Source: Alcanivorax hongdengensis A-11-3 | GTDB lineage: Bacteria; Pseudomonadota; Gammaproteobacteria; Pseudomonadales; Alcanivoracaceae | Direction: 5' to 3' | DNA length: 64,000 nt | Assembly (NCBI RefSeq): GCF_000300995.1 | Contig: NZ_AMRJ01000005.1 | Coordinates: 1 to 64,000, forward strand | Shown here: positions 37,236-46,748 of the stretch, in pieces | Layout: every line of letters begins with the position of its first letter | Position numbering within the stretch: position 1 is the stretch's first letter | The notes under the pieces: model-generated | The model's input: the letters and a program-made list of their open reading frames with translations, nothing else | What the model was told of the DNA's origin: nothing | The model's database searches: none | Translations under genes and position numbers: made by a program

Positions 37236-38164
37236 TGAGTGTATTAGTTTACGCCGAACACGATAACGCCGCGCTCAACAAGGTCACCCTGAGCGTAGTT
37301 GCTGCTGCCAAGGCTATCGGCGGCGACATCACCGTTCTGGTTGCCGGCAAGGGCTGCGGCGCCGTTGCCGAGGAAGCCGCCAAGGTTGATGGCGTTTCCA
37401 AGGTACTGTGCGCTGACAACGACGCCTACGAGCACCAGCTGGCCGAAAACATCGGTGACCTGGTTGCCGAAGTGGCTGGTGACTACAGCCACATCCTGGC
37501 CGCTGCCACCACCACCGGCAAGAACTTCGCCCCGCGCGTTGCGGCTCTGCTGGACGTGGCCCAGATCTCCGAGATCTCCGACGTGGTCGACGCGGACACC
37601 TTCAAGCGTCCGATCTACGCCGGCAACGCCATCGCCACCGTGAAAAGCAGCGATGCCAAGAAAGTGATCACCGTGCGTGGTACCTCCTTTGACGCCGTGG
37701 CGGCCGAAGGCGGCTCCGCCTCCGTCGAGAACATCGACGTGGCCAAGGACGCCGGCATCTCTTCCTTCGTGGGTGAAGAGCTGGCCAAGTCCGACCGTCC
37801 CGAACTGACCTCTGCCGAGATCGTGATCTCCGGTGGTCGTGGCATGGGTAACGGCGAAAACTTCGAAATCCTCTACAAGCTGGCTGACAAGCTGGGCGCT
37901 GGCGTGGGTGCATCCCGTGCCGCCGTTGATGCAGGCTTCGTACCCAACGACATGCAGGTCGGTCAGACCGGTAAAATCGTTGCCCCGAACCTGTACGTTG
38001 CTGTGGGCATCTCCGGTGCCATTCAGCATCTGGCCGGTATGAAGGATTCCAAGGTCATCGTTGCCATCAACAAGGACGAAGAAGCCCCGATCTTCCAGGT
38101 GGCTGACTACGGCCTGGTGGCTGACCTGTTCGAAGCCGTACCGGAGCTGGACAGCAAGCTGTAA
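37235..38164 (+). CDS. etfA: Electron transfer flavoprotein alpha subunit
   Basis: A 309-residue subunit carrying the FAD of ETF. The C-terminal FAD-binding domain is clear: [14 protein letters not shown] near residue 198, [11 protein letters not shown] near residue 225, [19 protein letters not shown] near residue 247 and [12 protein letters not shown] near residue 282. The N-terminal half is the ETF-fold domain that pairs with EtfB. The codon choice of both etf genes is visibly biased toward a restricted set (for example GAA/GAC, CTG), suggesting high expression. The gene ends 25 bases before a strong terminator. Confidence 0.97.
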   Translation: MSVLVYAEHDNAALNKVTLSVVAAAKAIGGDITVLVAGKGCGAVAEEAAKVDGVSKVLCADNDAYEHQLAENIGDLVAEVAGDYSHILAAATTTGKNFAPRVAALLDVAQISEISDVVDADTFKRPIYAGNAIATVKSSDAKKVITVRGTSFDAVAAEGGSASVENIDVAKDAGISSFVGEELAKSDRPELTSAEIVISGGRGMGNGENFEILYKLADKLGAGVGASRAAVDAGFVPNDMQVGQTGKIVAPNLYVAVGISGAIQHLAGMKDSKVIVAINKDEEAPIFQVADYGLVADLFEAVPELDSKL

Positions 38165-38186
38165 GGCTCGCTTCCCGCACCAACAA

Positions 38187-38215
38187 AAAACCCGGCCTGG
38201 CGCCGGGTTTTTTGT
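38187..38215 (+). terminator. Intrinsic terminator of etfBA
   Basis: Stem AAACCCGGC with GCCGGGTTT around the loop CTGGC, followed by six T and a further T5 run. It lies about 25 bases after the etfA stop. Confidence 0.92.
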
Positions 38216-38252
38216 TTTTGGCAGACCGTCAACGGTTGAGACAGACAAGAGC

Positions 38253-39041
38253 ATGGCCATGGATATCTTCAACGGTAAAACCGCACTGATCACCGGTGCC
38301 TCCAGTGGCATTGGCGAGGAAATGGCACGGCAGCTGGCCGGGGCGGGCAGCAATCTTGTGCTGGTGGCGCGGCGCACCGGGCGGTTGGAAACGCTGGCCG
38401 GGCAATTGCAGGGTGTGCAGGTGGCGGTGATTACCATGGACCTGTCGGAACCGGCCGCACCACAGGCACTGATGGAGGCCGTGGTTCAGCGGGGGCTGCA
38501 GGTGGATATCCTGGTCAATAATGCCGGCTTTGGTTATCAAAAACCGCTGCTGGGCATGACGCTCGAGGATCAGCTCGGCATGGTGGATGTGAATGACCGT
38601 GCCCTGCTGGCACTGACGCGGCTGTTCGCTGAACCCATGGCACAGAGAGGTCAGGGCTGGGTGCTTAATGTCGGCTCTGTGTCAGCCTGGTTTCCGATCC
38701 CGGGCATGGCCGTGTATGCGGCCAGCAAGGCTTTTGTGCAGACGCTGGGCCGGGCGTTGCATGAAGAGCTCAAACCCGCCGGCATCATTGTGACCACGCT
38801 CAGCCCCGGCGGCACACGTACCGAGTTTTCCCGCAAGGCCCGTGGCCAGATGGACCCGACCCTGGAAAAAGCCATGATGCCGGTTGCCCCGGTAGCCCGT
38901 GCCGGGCTTGTGGGCCTGGCCAGGGGCCGCGCCGTGGTGGTGCCGGGTGTGCTGTACCAGGTAATGACGGCCGTGACGCGCCTGTTGCCGGGCAGCTGGG
39001 TGGTGCGCCTGGCCGGTCGGGTGATGGGGCGCCATCACTGA
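38253..39041 (+). CDS. Short-chain dehydrogenase/reductase
   Basis: A 262-residue classical SDR. The cofactor motif TGASSGIGEE is near residue 15, NNAGFGYQ near residue 91, the catalytic Ser in NVGSVSAW near residue 140 and YAASK near residue 156. The segment LVLVARR suggests NADP. Two ATGs lie six bases apart (38253 and 38259); AGAG is well placed for the second. It resembles the SDR at 21.9 kb along its length and is probably a paralogue. The 3' end overlaps the convergent FAD oxidoreductase gene by seven bases. The substrate is not known. Confidence 0.88.
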   Translation: MAMDIFNGKTALITGASSGIGEEMARQLAGAGSNLVLVARRTGRLETLAGQLQGVQVAVITMDLSEPAAPQALMEAVVQRGLQVDILVNNAGFGYQKPLLGMTLEDQLGMVDVNDRALLALTRLFAEPMAQRGQGWVLNVGSVSAWFPIPGMAVYAASKAFVQTLGRALHEELKPAGIIVTTLSPGGTRTEFSRKARGQMDPTLEKAMMPVAPVARAGLVGLARGRAVVVPGVLYQVMTAVTRLLPGSWVVRLAGRVMGRHH

Positions 39042-40138
39042 AGCTGCCCGGCCACCCGTTCGGCCAGGGCCAGGGCGGCGGTGAGCCCCGGTGATTCGAT
39101 GCCCAGCAGATTGACCATGCCCGTTAGCCCATGGCTTGAGGCATCCTGAATCAGGAAGTCCCGAAAGGGCTGCTCATCCACAACGAGCTTGGGGCGGATG
39201 CCGGCGTAGGCCGGTGTCAGCCGTTGGCCTTCCAGTGCCGGCCAGTAGCGCTGTATGGCTTCGACAAAAAGTGCCTGGCGCTGTGGATTGACCCGATAGT
39301 CCCAGTGCTCGCCGTCCAGCCATTCCACATCCGGGCCGAAGCGGGCCTGGCCGGCCAGATCCACGGTCAGGTGAATGCCCAACCCGTCGGCCTCCGGTAG
39401 CGGGTAGACCAGCCTTTGGGTGGGGCTGCGCCCCTGCAGGGCAAAGTAGCTGCCCCGGGCCAGCTGTTGCCGGGGTAGGCGCTCCGGGGGAAAGCCGATA
39501 CAGCGTTGCAATAGCGGTACAGCACCCAGGCCGGCGGCGTTGATCAGTTGCCGGCTTTCCATTTCGAAGGTCCCTTCGTCGCTTTCCACGTGCAGTAAAA
39601 ACCGCCCGCGGTGGGCTTCCAGCTGTATCACGCGGTGATGGCAGGCCAGTATGGCGCCGTGTGACTGGGCATCGCTGGCCAGTTGCTGGAGAAGGGCATG
39701 GCTGTCGACGATACCGGTCTCTTCACTGAGCAGGGCAGACCGGGCCTGCAACCAGGGCTCATGCCGTGTCAGCCAGGCCGCCCCCTTGAGGTGCAGGCCC
39801 TGAGCGCCACTACGGCGGGCATTGTCATGCAGGGCCTGCAACTGGTGCTGCTGTCCGGCGCCGGCCACCACCAGTTTGCCGCAGCGGCGGTGGGGCAGGT
39901 GGTGCCGGTGGCAATATTCATAGAGCAGCGCCTTGCCGCGCAGACACAGGGCGGCCTTGAGCGAATCCGGCGGGTAATAGAGGCCGGCATGGATCACTTC
40001 GCTGTTGCGCGACGACAGGTGCTCGCCGGGACGGGCTTCCTGTTCGAGCACCGCCACGGAGCGGGACGGGGCCAGTTGCCGCGCCAGCGCCAGGCCGGTC
40101 ACGCCGGCGCCAATGATCAGCGTATCAATGTCATGCAT
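39035..40138 (-). CDS. FAD-dependent oxidoreductase, LhgO-like
   Basis: A 367-residue DAO-superfamily flavoenzyme resembling L-2-hydroxyglutarate oxidase. The dinucleotide loop is LIIGAGVTGLALAR near residue 7, with the acidic LEQEARPGEHLSSRNSEVIH after it; the SSRNSEVIHAGLYYP segment near residue 43 is characteristic of the LhgO/YgaF group. The C-terminal GxGxN-type closing motif (LLGIESPGLTAALAL) completes the FAD site. The ATG at 40138 starts directly at the Rossmann fold; GGAA is placed seven bases before it. It probably oxidises a 2-hydroxy acid and feeds electrons to the membrane, but the substrate is inferred only from the family. Confidence 0.85.
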   Translation of the reverse strand: MHDIDTLIIGAGVTGLALARQLAPSRSVAVLEQEARPGEHLSSRNSEVIHAGLYYPPDSLKAALCLRGKALLYEYCHRHHLPHRRCGKLVVAGAGQQHQLQALHDNARRSGAQGLHLKGAAWLTRHEPWLQARSALLSEETGIVDSHALLQQLASDAQSHGAILACHHRVIQLEAHRGRFLLHVESDEGTFEMESRQLINAAGLGAVPLLQRCIGFPPERLPRQQLARGSYFALQGRSPTQRLVYPLPEADGLGIHLTVDLAGQARFGPDVEWLDGEHWDYRVNPQRQALFVEAIQRYWPALEGQRLTPAYAGIRPKLVVDEQPFRDFLIQDASSHGLTGMVNLLGIESPGLTAALALAERVAGQLQ

Positions 40139-40390
40139 GGGAGTTCCGGCAGGGCAGGCAGAACGGTCTGTCATGCAGTGTGCGCAGACTGACGGTGCAG
40201 AGCAACAGGCCGGGCCGCTGCCCCGTTTTGGGGGCTTGGTTTGGTGCAGGTTGTGGCGCGTGCCCTGTTTTGGCGCCGGCGCCGTGAAAACCAGGCTTCG
40301 GGCGTGTTCTGGATGCGCATTTTCTGGCATGGGACTTGCTGATTTGTGGGTGAAAGGGGCGCGAAGCCGCTTCACAACAAGGAAAGCGCC

Positions 40391-41827
40391 ATGCGGTCAT
40401 TACGTATGCCGGCGGTGTCCGGTTTCGATGAGATGATTGGCCCGGCCAGCGAGGTGCGGTCCCACTATGCGGGCTATCACGACTGGCTGTTGCGACAGGA
40501 CAGCCGTGACCTGCAACGCAAACGCAAGGAAGCGGAGCTGCAGTTTCACCGGGTCGGGATTACCTTCAATGTCTACGGCGAGGACAGCGGTACCGAACGG
40601 CTGATTCCCTTCGATACCTTGCCGCGCATGATTCCCGCCCGGGAATGGGCATTGCTGGAGCGCGGTGCCATCCAGCGGGTACAGGCGCTGAACCTGTTTC
40701 TGCACGATATCTACCACGACCAGAAAATCATCCGTGACGGGCGTATTCCCGCCGAACAGGTCTTCGGCAATGCCCAGTATCAGCCCTGCATGCAGGATGT
40801 GGACCTGCCCAACCAGGTCTATTCGCAAATCAGCGGAGTGGACCTGATTCGCGACGGGGAGGGCACCTGGTATGTGCTGGAGGACAATCTGCGTACCCCG
40901 TCCGGGGTGAGCTACATGATCGAAAACCGGCGCATGATGATGCGTCTGTTCCCCGAGCTGTTCGCCCAGCAGACCGTGGCGCCGGTGGAGCATTACCCGA
41001 GTCTGTTGCTGGAGACGCTGCAGCACAGTGCCGTGCATAGCCACCCCACCGTGGTGCTGCTGACCCCGGGGCGTTTCAACAGTGCCTATTTCGAACATGC
41101 CTTCCTGGCCCAGCAAATGGGCATTGAACTGGTGGAGGGAGCGGACCTGTTCGTCAAGGAGGGCTTCGTTTACATGCGCACCACCGCCGGCCCCCAGCGC
41201 GTGGATGTGATTTACCGGCGCATTGATGATGCCTTCCTCGATCCGCTGGCGTTCCGTTCCGATTCCATGCTCGGTGTGCCCGGGTTGTTGTCGGTCTATC
41301 GCGAAGGGAAGGTGGTACTGGCCAATGCGGTGGGCACCGGGGTCGCAGATGACAAGTCCATCTACCCCTATGTGCCGGAGATGATCCGCTTTTATCTGGA
41401 TGAAGAGCCGATCCTGGCCAATGTGCCCACCTGGCAATGCCGCCGTGACAACGAACTCAAGCATGTGCTGGCCAGGCTGCCTGAACTGGTGGTCAAGGAA
41501 GTCCACGGCGCGGGTGGCTACGGCATGCTGGTGGGGCCGGCAGCCAGCGAACAGGAAATCGAACAGTTTCGCCAGCGGCTACTGGCTGCCCCGGACAACT
41601 ACATCGCCCAGCCGACCCTGTCGCTGTCCACCTGCCCGATTTTCGTGGACGAGGGGATTGCCCCCCGGCATATCGATCTGCGGCCCTTCGTCCTCAGCGG
41701 TTACGACACCCGGGTGGTGCCCGGCGGCCTGACGCGGGTGGCCATGAAGGCCGGTTCGCTGGTGGTCAATTCCTCCCAGGGCGGCGGAACCAAGGACACC
41801 TGGGTGCTGGAGGATGATCCATGCTGA
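40391..41827 (+). CDS. Circularly permuted ATP-grasp protein (Anbu cluster)
   Basis: A 478-residue protein of the circularly permuted ATP-grasp type (formerly DUF404/DUF407). Motifs include GITFNVYGEDSGTERLIPFD near residue 56, YVLEDNLRTPSGVSYM near residue 160, VVKEVHGAGGYGM near residue 368 and the basic APRHIDLRPFVL. Such enzymes are predicted to form peptide or amide bonds using ATP. The ATG at 40391 has AAGGA nine bases upstream. It overlaps the alpha-E gene by seven bases and heads a four-gene unit with a transglutaminase-like protein and the Anbu peptidase. Comparative studies have linked this gene set to synthesis and trimming of a peptide or peptide tag. Confidence 0.9.
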   Translation: MRSLRMPAVSGFDEMIGPASEVRSHYAGYHDWLLRQDSRDLQRKRKEAELQFHRVGITFNVYGEDSGTERLIPFDTLPRMIPAREWALLERGAIQRVQALNLFLHDIYHDQKIIRDGRIPAEQVFGNAQYQPCMQDVDLPNQVYSQISGVDLIRDGEGTWYVLEDNLRTPSGVSYMIENRRMMMRLFPELFAQQTVAPVEHYPSLLLETLQHSAVHSHPTVVLLTPGRFNSAYFEHAFLAQQMGIELVEGADLFVKEGFVYMRTTAGPQRVDVIYRRIDDAFLDPLAFRSDSMLGVPGLLSVYREGKVVLANAVGTGVADDKSIYPYVPEMIRFYLDEEPILANVPTWQCRRDNELKHVLARLPELVVKEVHGAGGYGMLVGPAASEQEIEQFRQRLLAAPDNYIAQPTLSLSTCPIFVDEGIAPRHIDLRPFVLSGYDTRVVPGGLTRVAMKAGSLVVNSSQGGGTKDTWVLEDDPC

Positions 41828-42750
41828 GTCGCACCGCATCAGACCTTTACTGGCTGTCCCGCTATTTCGAGCGTGCCGAGAACGCCGCACGCATGCTGGA
41901 TGTGGTCTGGAACCTGTCGCTGATTCGCTACGCGGTGGATACCCAGGCGGAAATTGCCGCGCCGCTGGCCATTACCGGTACCGCCGAGCAGTATGGTGCC
42001 CGTTACGGCAAGGTGACCATCCACAATGTGTTGCATTTCTTCACCCTGGATGCGGACAACCCGGCCAGTATTTATTCCTGCCTGCGACTGGCCCGTACCA
42101 GTGCCCATGCGGTACGCGGCAAGATCACTGCGGAAATGTGGGAAAGCGTCAACAGCACCTGGCTGGAACTGCGCGAGATTCGACAGACCGGTCTGCAGGT
42201 CTATGGCGAGACCCTGTTTTTCGAATGGGTAAAGAACCGCTCGCACCTTTTCCGGGGGGCCACCTACGGCACCCTGATGCGCAGTGATACTTTCCGTTTT
42301 CTGCGCCTGGGCACCTTCATTGAGCGGGCTGACAATACCGCCCGGATTCTGGATGTGAAGCATCGTGACGGGGAGGCGGATTCCAATACCACGGTGGATT
42401 ACTACCGTTGGCATGCCTTGCTGCGATCCGTCGGTGCCTATGAGGCCTACCGGGAAATGTACAGTGAAACCATCAATGGTGAACGGGTGGCCGAGCTGCT
42501 GATCCTGCGCCCGGAGGTCCCTCGTTCCTTGCTGTCGTGTCTGCAGGAGCTGTGCGGCCTGTTGCCGGATATCGAAGGGCAGGCGGGGCTGGAGGCCAAG
42601 CGCCTGGCCGCCGTACAACTGGCGCGACTGCAATACGGCGACCTGGCGCATATTGTTGATATCGGGTTGCACGACTATCTCACCGACTTTCTGCGTCGCA
42701 TCAACGAGCTGGCCAATACCATTCAAAGCGAATACCTGGAGCTGGTATGA
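41821..42750 (+). CDS. Alpha-E domain protein (Anbu cluster)
   Basis: A 309-residue all-helical protein of the alpha-E (formerly DUF403) family, recognised by MLSRTASDLYWLSRYFERAE at its start, and the repeated second half with RLGTFIERADNTARILD near residue 162. The internal duplication of the ERAxNxAR motif is a feature of the family. It has no known activity and is thought to work with the adjacent ATP-grasp enzyme. It overlaps that gene by seven bases and the transglutaminase-like gene by four (ATGA), so all are translated from one mRNA. Confidence 0.9.
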   Translation: MLSRTASDLYWLSRYFERAENAARMLDVVWNLSLIRYAVDTQAEIAAPLAITGTAEQYGARYGKVTIHNVLHFFTLDADNPASIYSCLRLARTSAHAVRGKITAEMWESVNSTWLELREIRQTGLQVYGETLFFEWVKNRSHLFRGATYGTLMRSDTFRFLRLGTFIERADNTARILDVKHRDGEADSNTTVDYYRWHALLRSVGAYEAYREMYSETINGERVAELLILRPEVPRSLLSCLQELCGLLPDIEGQAGLEAKRLAAVQLARLQYGDLAHIVDIGLHDYLTDFLRRINELANTIQSEYLELV

Positions 42751-43544
42751 AACTGTCAATCCGCCACAGCACCGAGTACCGATATTCCGAGCTGGTGCAG
42801 CACAGTACCCAGTACCTGCGCCTGACGCCGCGGCCGTCGCCGCGCCAGCAGATCCTGAGCTGGGAGATGGATCTGCCCGAGCAGGCGGAACGGGCTTCGG
42901 ACGGCTACAACAATATTCTCCATGTACTGACCCTGGACCGGCCGCACCAGGAAATTCGTCTGGCGGTCAAAGGGCAGGTGGAGATCACCGACGAGGACAG
43001 CGAGGATGCGGACCAGCGCCTGTCGCCGCTGGTATTCAGCCGCTTTACCGCCCTGACCCAGCCGGATGAGGCGCTGCTGGAACTGGCCGGGCGCCAGCCG
43101 CAACTGGCCATGCCGGCGCGGCTGGAACGACTCAGCGAAACCATTCTCGAGGAGATGCCGTTCAGCCCCGGTGCCACCGATGTGGCCAGCAGCGCCGCCC
43201 AGGCCTACCGGGGCGGCAAGGGCGTCTGCCAGGACCATACCCATGTGTTTCTGGCCTGCTGCCGGGCACTGGGCATGCCGGCGCGCTATGTGAGTGGCTA
43301 TCTCTACAGTCAGGATTCCGAGCATGTAGCCAGCCATGCCTGGGCGGAAGTGTGGCGCGATGACAGCTGGCATACCTATGATGTGACCAATCAGACCTGT
43401 CGGCCCCGCCATCACCTGAAGCTGGCGGTGGGGCTGGATTATATGGACGCCTGTCCGGTGCGTGGCGTACGCTTCGGCGGCGGGGTGGAGTCCCTGCAGG
43501 CGGTGGCCCGGGTGCGCCAGTCGGGTTCGCCGGATTCCCAGTGA
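42747..43544 (+). CDS. Transglutaminase-like protein (Anbu cluster)
   Basis: A 265-residue protein with the N-terminal bacterial transglutaminase-associated beta domain (MKLSIRHSTEYRYSE start, to about residue 90) and a papain-like transglutaminase core. The catalytic triad is visible: Cys in GKGVCQDHTHVF near residue 159, His in ASHAWAEVW near residue 196 and Asp in YDVTNQT near residue 212. Cytoplasmic, no signal peptide. It could hydrolyse or form isopeptide bonds on the product of the ATP-grasp enzyme. It lies third in the operon, 19 bases before the Anbu gene. Confidence 0.92.
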   Translation: MKLSIRHSTEYRYSELVQHSTQYLRLTPRPSPRQQILSWEMDLPEQAERASDGYNNILHVLTLDRPHQEIRLAVKGQVEITDEDSEDADQRLSPLVFSRFTALTQPDEALLELAGRQPQLAMPARLERLSETILEEMPFSPGATDVASSAAQAYRGGKGVCQDHTHVFLACCRALGMPARYVSGYLYSQDSEHVASHAWAEVWRDDSWHTYDVTNQTCRPRHHLKLAVGLDYMDACPVRGVRFGGGVESLQAVARVRQSGSPDSQ

Positions 43545-43563
43545 TGGCGTGGAGCATGCAAGC

Positions 43564-44283
43564 ATGACCTATTGCGTGGCCATGGCCCTGAAAGACGGGC
43601 TGGTGTTTGCCGCCGATTCACGCACCAATGCCGGGGTGGATCAGATTGCCACCTACCGCAAGCTGCACAAGTTCACGGTGGATGGTGAGCGGGTGATCAT
43701 CCTGCTGTCTGCGGGCAACCTGGCGACCACGCAGAGTGTCATCAGCCTGCTGAAAATGCGCCTGGGCAGTGATCAGCCCAACCTGTTCGGGGTGCAGTCC
43801 CTTTACGAGGCCGCCACGGTGGTGGGCAACACCAGCCGGGAGGTGGTACGCCGTGATTCCGGGCAGAGCCAGGGCAAGGTGGATTTCGGCTGCAGTTTCA
43901 TTGTTGGCGGGCAGGTCCATGGCGAGCCGCCGCGACTGTTCCTGGTTTACCCGGAGGGCAACTTCATCGAATGCACCCCGGATACCCCTTACTTCCAGAT
44001 CGGTGAAACCAAGTATGGCAAGCCGATACTGGATCGGGTGATTGATTATGATCTGCCCCTGGAACAGGCCGCCAAATGTGCCCTGATCAGCCTGGATTCC
44101 ACCATTCGTTCCAACCTGTCCGTGGGCCTGCCCCTGGATGTGTTGCTCTATGACCGGAACAGTTTCTGTACCGCTCGCCAGTTCGATATTACCGAAGACA
44201 ATGTCTATTTTCGGGCGCTGGGCGAGGCCTGGTCAGTGGGGCTGCGCCAGGCGTTTTCCGAGTTGCCGGAAATGGACTGGTAA
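43564..44283 (+). CDS. Anbu, proteasome-type peptidase
   Basis: A 239-residue Ntn-hydrolase of the Anbu (bacterial proteasome-related) family. After removal of Met the protein begins Thr-Tyr-Cys, placing the nucleophilic Thr at position 1; LVFAADSRTNAGVD near residue 13 and HKFTVDGERVIILLSAGN near residue 35 include the Asp17- and Lys33-equivalent positions. The central part has the family's CSFIVGGQ strand near residue 111. GGAG lies ten bases before the ATG. Anbu forms open-ring or helical oligomers; its in vivo substrate is unsettled. It is the last gene of the operon and is followed by a strong bidirectional terminator. Confidence 0.93.
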   Translation: MTYCVAMALKDGLVFAADSRTNAGVDQIATYRKLHKFTVDGERVIILLSAGNLATTQSVISLLKMRLGSDQPNLFGVQSLYEAATVVGNTSREVVRRDSGQSQGKVDFGCSFIVGGQVHGEPPRLFLVYPEGNFIECTPDTPYFQIGETKYGKPILDRVIDYDLPLEQAAKCALISLDSTIRSNLSVGLPLDVLLYDRNSFCTARQFDITEDNVYFRALGEAWSVGLRQAFSELPEMDW

Positions 44284-44300
44284 AGGTGGGGGATGCCACA

Positions 44301-44329
44301 AAAAAGGGCGTGCAATGCACGCCCTTTTT
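44301..44329. terminator. Bidirectional intrinsic terminator
   Basis: Perfect stem GGGCGTGC/GCACGCCC (44306-44313, 44317-44324), loop AAT, flanked by A5 on the left and T5 on the right. It serves the Anbu operon on the plus strand and the sulfatase gene on the minus strand, whose stop is seven bases away. Confidence 0.92.
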
Positions 44330-44335
44330 ACTGCG

Positions 44336-46378
44336 TCAACGATCCTCGTCCACATTGTCGTAGAGTAGGTAGCGGGCATCCTCGTAAATGCCCTGGGCCA
44401 GCGGCGCCAGGGTTTCAACCACATCCGGGTGCTCGGCACGATGATCGGTTTCCGGGGCCGGGTCACTGAGATCATGCAAGGTGGCGTGGCTGCCATCATC
44501 ATGCATGCGCATCAGATAATCCTTGCTGACCATGCCGTAAATCGGCTTGGGGCCTTCCTGAATGATCACATAGACGGCGCGCTCGCCTTCCGGGGCGGGG
44601 GACTGAAAGTCGCGGCCCAGGGTGGTGTTGCGGTATTCCATACCCATCATGCCGGCCAGGGTGGGGAATACATCCAGCAGGCTTACCGCCTGTTCGACCC
44701 GGCGGGGCTTCAGGTAGCGCGGTGAATAGATGATGTGCGGCACATGGTTGCTTTCCAGGCCCAGCTTTTCCATGGACGGCGGCATGTGCGGGATGGTGGT
44801 GATGCGATTGTTGTGATCGCCGAAAAACACAAAGATGGTGTTATCGAAGTAATGACTCTGGCGTGCCATCTTCATGTATTCGCCCACGTTGTAGTCGAGC
44901 AGACGCACCGCGTTGTACTGGGCCGCATTACGAAAGCCATTGGCGGCCAGTTTGTCGGCGGGCAGATCACGCACCTGGAAGTCACCGTTTTGTTCGGGAA
45001 TGGTGAAGGGGCGATGGTTGCCGGCGGTCTGGATATAGGCAAAGAACGGCTGGCCGGCGGGTACCTGGTCGAGAATGGCATTGGACTCGCGGAACAGGTT
45101 GAGATCAGAAATGCCCCAGACATCCACGTTCGGAGATTTCCAGTCGCCTTCCTGGTAGAGCTCCAGGCCATCGATGCTCTGCTTGATCAGCCCGTCCAGA
45201 TTGGCCCAGCCGGCGTTGCCACCGACAAAGTAGAACTTGCGGTAGCCTTTGAATTCGTTGACCAGCATGCGCTGGTGGCTGGTCAGCGGGTTGCGGCTGG
45301 CGCTTTCGCGCGGGGTCACGTCGGGAATCCCGGTGAAGAATGCCCAGATGGTCTTGGCGGTGCCGGTCACCGGTACATAGAAGTGCTCGAAGAACCAGCC
45401 CTTGTCAGCCAGGGCATCCAGATTGGGAGTCGGGTTGTAGGGCGTGCCATAGGCGCCGACCCGGCTGGCGCCCAGGGATTCCAGCATCACCACTACGATA
45501 TTGGGCGGGCGGTCATAGCTGAGACGGTGCGGTTGCACCGATACCAGACGATCGAAATTCAGGTCATGGCGATCCGCTTCGGCCATGTCCAGATAGGCGG
45601 CCACGCGTGGATAGAAACGTTTGACCTTGTCCATGTCATAGGGGTCGGTGGGAATCACGCTGGTATCGTAGAGGTAGAGCACCGGATTGAGCCCCAGAGC
45701 GCCCACCACCTTGTTGCCGGAGACAAAGGCTTCGCTCCAGCGCAGTGGTACCGGATTCTCGAAATTGATATCGCTGGCCCGGCCCAGCAGGCCGAAGAAC
45801 AGACCGACGAATACCACCACGCCGCCAACAGTGGCCTGCCAGCCGTTGATATGGGTGCCCTGGCGGTCCAACAGGGTCTTCTCCAGGCGCAGCGCCAGAT
45901 AGAAGATAACCGCACTGGTCAGCAGCCAGCCCAGGGTAATCCAGACCACCGGATAGCTTTCCCACACCATCTCGGTGGAGATGGCGGTGTCTTCCAGAAA
46001 GCGCAGGGCGGTGATATTGAGACGGTCGCCCAGATAGACGTAATGGCCGAAATCAAAGATATAGGTGAGCAGCAGCAGGGCGATCACCAGGGCCAGGTAA
46101 ACCCGGCCGATACCACGAATCAGCGGGCTGCGGACCAGGTTGAAACGGGGGAACCAGGCCAGCGCGGCCAGCGGTAATACCAGCAGCAAGGCCAGGCGCA
46201 AATCAAACCGAATCCCCACCCCCAGGGCATGCCAGATGGCATCTGCCGGGGCATCAGCGGTGGAGGAAAGCGGCGAGAAGCCGAAATAAAATACCGCCCG
46301 CAGTGCCAGCATCACGGCAAACAGCAGGGCTGCAATGGCGAGCAGGTAATGAAGGCGGCGTGATTTGCACCACGTCAT
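44336..46378 (-). CDS. LTA-synthase-family sulfatase-fold membrane enzyme
   Basis: A 680-residue protein with five N-terminal transmembrane helices (about residues 11-215) and a large periplasmic alkaline-phosphatase-fold domain. Metal-binding and catalytic residues are visible in VVVMLESLGASRVG near residue 299, the nucleophile Thr in VTGTAKTIW near residue 340 and FFGDHNNR near residue 523. In Gram-negative bacteria such proteins transfer phosphoglycerol or phosphoethanolamine groups to envelope glycans or lipid A. The exact donor and acceptor cannot be read from sequence. It stands alone, sharing a bidirectional terminator with the Anbu operon. Confidence 0.85.
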   Translation of the reverse strand: MTWCKSRRLHYLLAIAALLFAVMLALRAVFYFGFSPLSSTADAPADAIWHALGVGIRFDLRLALLLVLPLAALAWFPRFNLVRSPLIRGIGRVYLALVIALLLLTYIFDFGHYVYLGDRLNITALRFLEDTAISTEMVWESYPVVWITLGWLLTSAVIFYLALRLEKTLLDRQGTHINGWQATVGGVVVFVGLFFGLLGRASDINFENPVPLRWSEAFVSGNKVVGALGLNPVLYLYDTSVIPTDPYDMDKVKRFYPRVAAYLDMAEADRHDLNFDRLVSVQPHRLSYDRPPNIVVVMLESLGASRVGAYGTPYNPTPNLDALADKGWFFEHFYVPVTGTAKTIWAFFTGIPDVTPRESASRNPLTSHQRMLVNEFKGYRKFYFVGGNAGWANLDGLIKQSIDGLELYQEGDWKSPNVDVWGISDLNLFRESNAILDQVPAGQPFFAYIQTAGNHRPFTIPEQNGDFQVRDLPADKLAANGFRNAAQYNAVRLLDYNVGEYMKMARQSHYFDNTIFVFFGDHNNRITTIPHMPPSMEKLGLESNHVPHIIYSPRYLKPRRVEQAVSLLDVFPTLAGMMGMEYRNTTLGRDFQSPAPEGERAVYVIIQEGPKPIYGMVSKDYLMRMHDDGSHATLHDLSDPAPETDHRAEHPDVVETLAPLAQGIYEDARYLLYDNVDEDR

Positions 46379-46748
46379 GGTGATTCTCCGTATTGCCAGG
46401 GTTGAGCGAATGGCCGCCTATCCTACCGAGTGAGGGCGCCGAGCGCATGAACAAATCGAGGTTTGCTATGCTTTGGCGATGGAATCGGTCTTTGCCAGTC
46501 CGGACGGTAAGGCACCGGGTCGCAAAAAGGCGTTTTCGGCCATTGCTATCGTCCGGTGAGGGTCCAGCAATGATCGGCTCCCTTTCCGCCAGCCCGTGCT
46601 TGCCCGTGTTTGTGTAGAGTGACTGTAGAGTGACGACACGGCACTCGCGCCAATACGCTCTGAGGAAAAATGAACACCGGCGCGGTTGTGTATATATCGT
46701 CAAACAGGCTCTATGATTTACGCCGTAAAAAACGACGGAGCTTTGCGC
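46379..46748. other. Intergenic region between divergent genes
   Basis: A 370-base gap. It must carry promoters for the sulfatase gene (minus) and the thioesterase gene (plus). A 10-base direct repeat TAGAGTGACT/TAGAGTGACG lies near 46615-46635. A TATATAT tract occurs at 46691-46696 and CTATGAT at about 46711. Short open frames here lack a ribosome-binding site and look random. Confidence 0.4.

Noticed and set aside
46393-46617. A 74-codon open frame upstream of the thioesterase gene
   Set aside because: It lacks a ribosome-binding site, has random-looking composition and spans the region needed for the promoters of two divergent genes.
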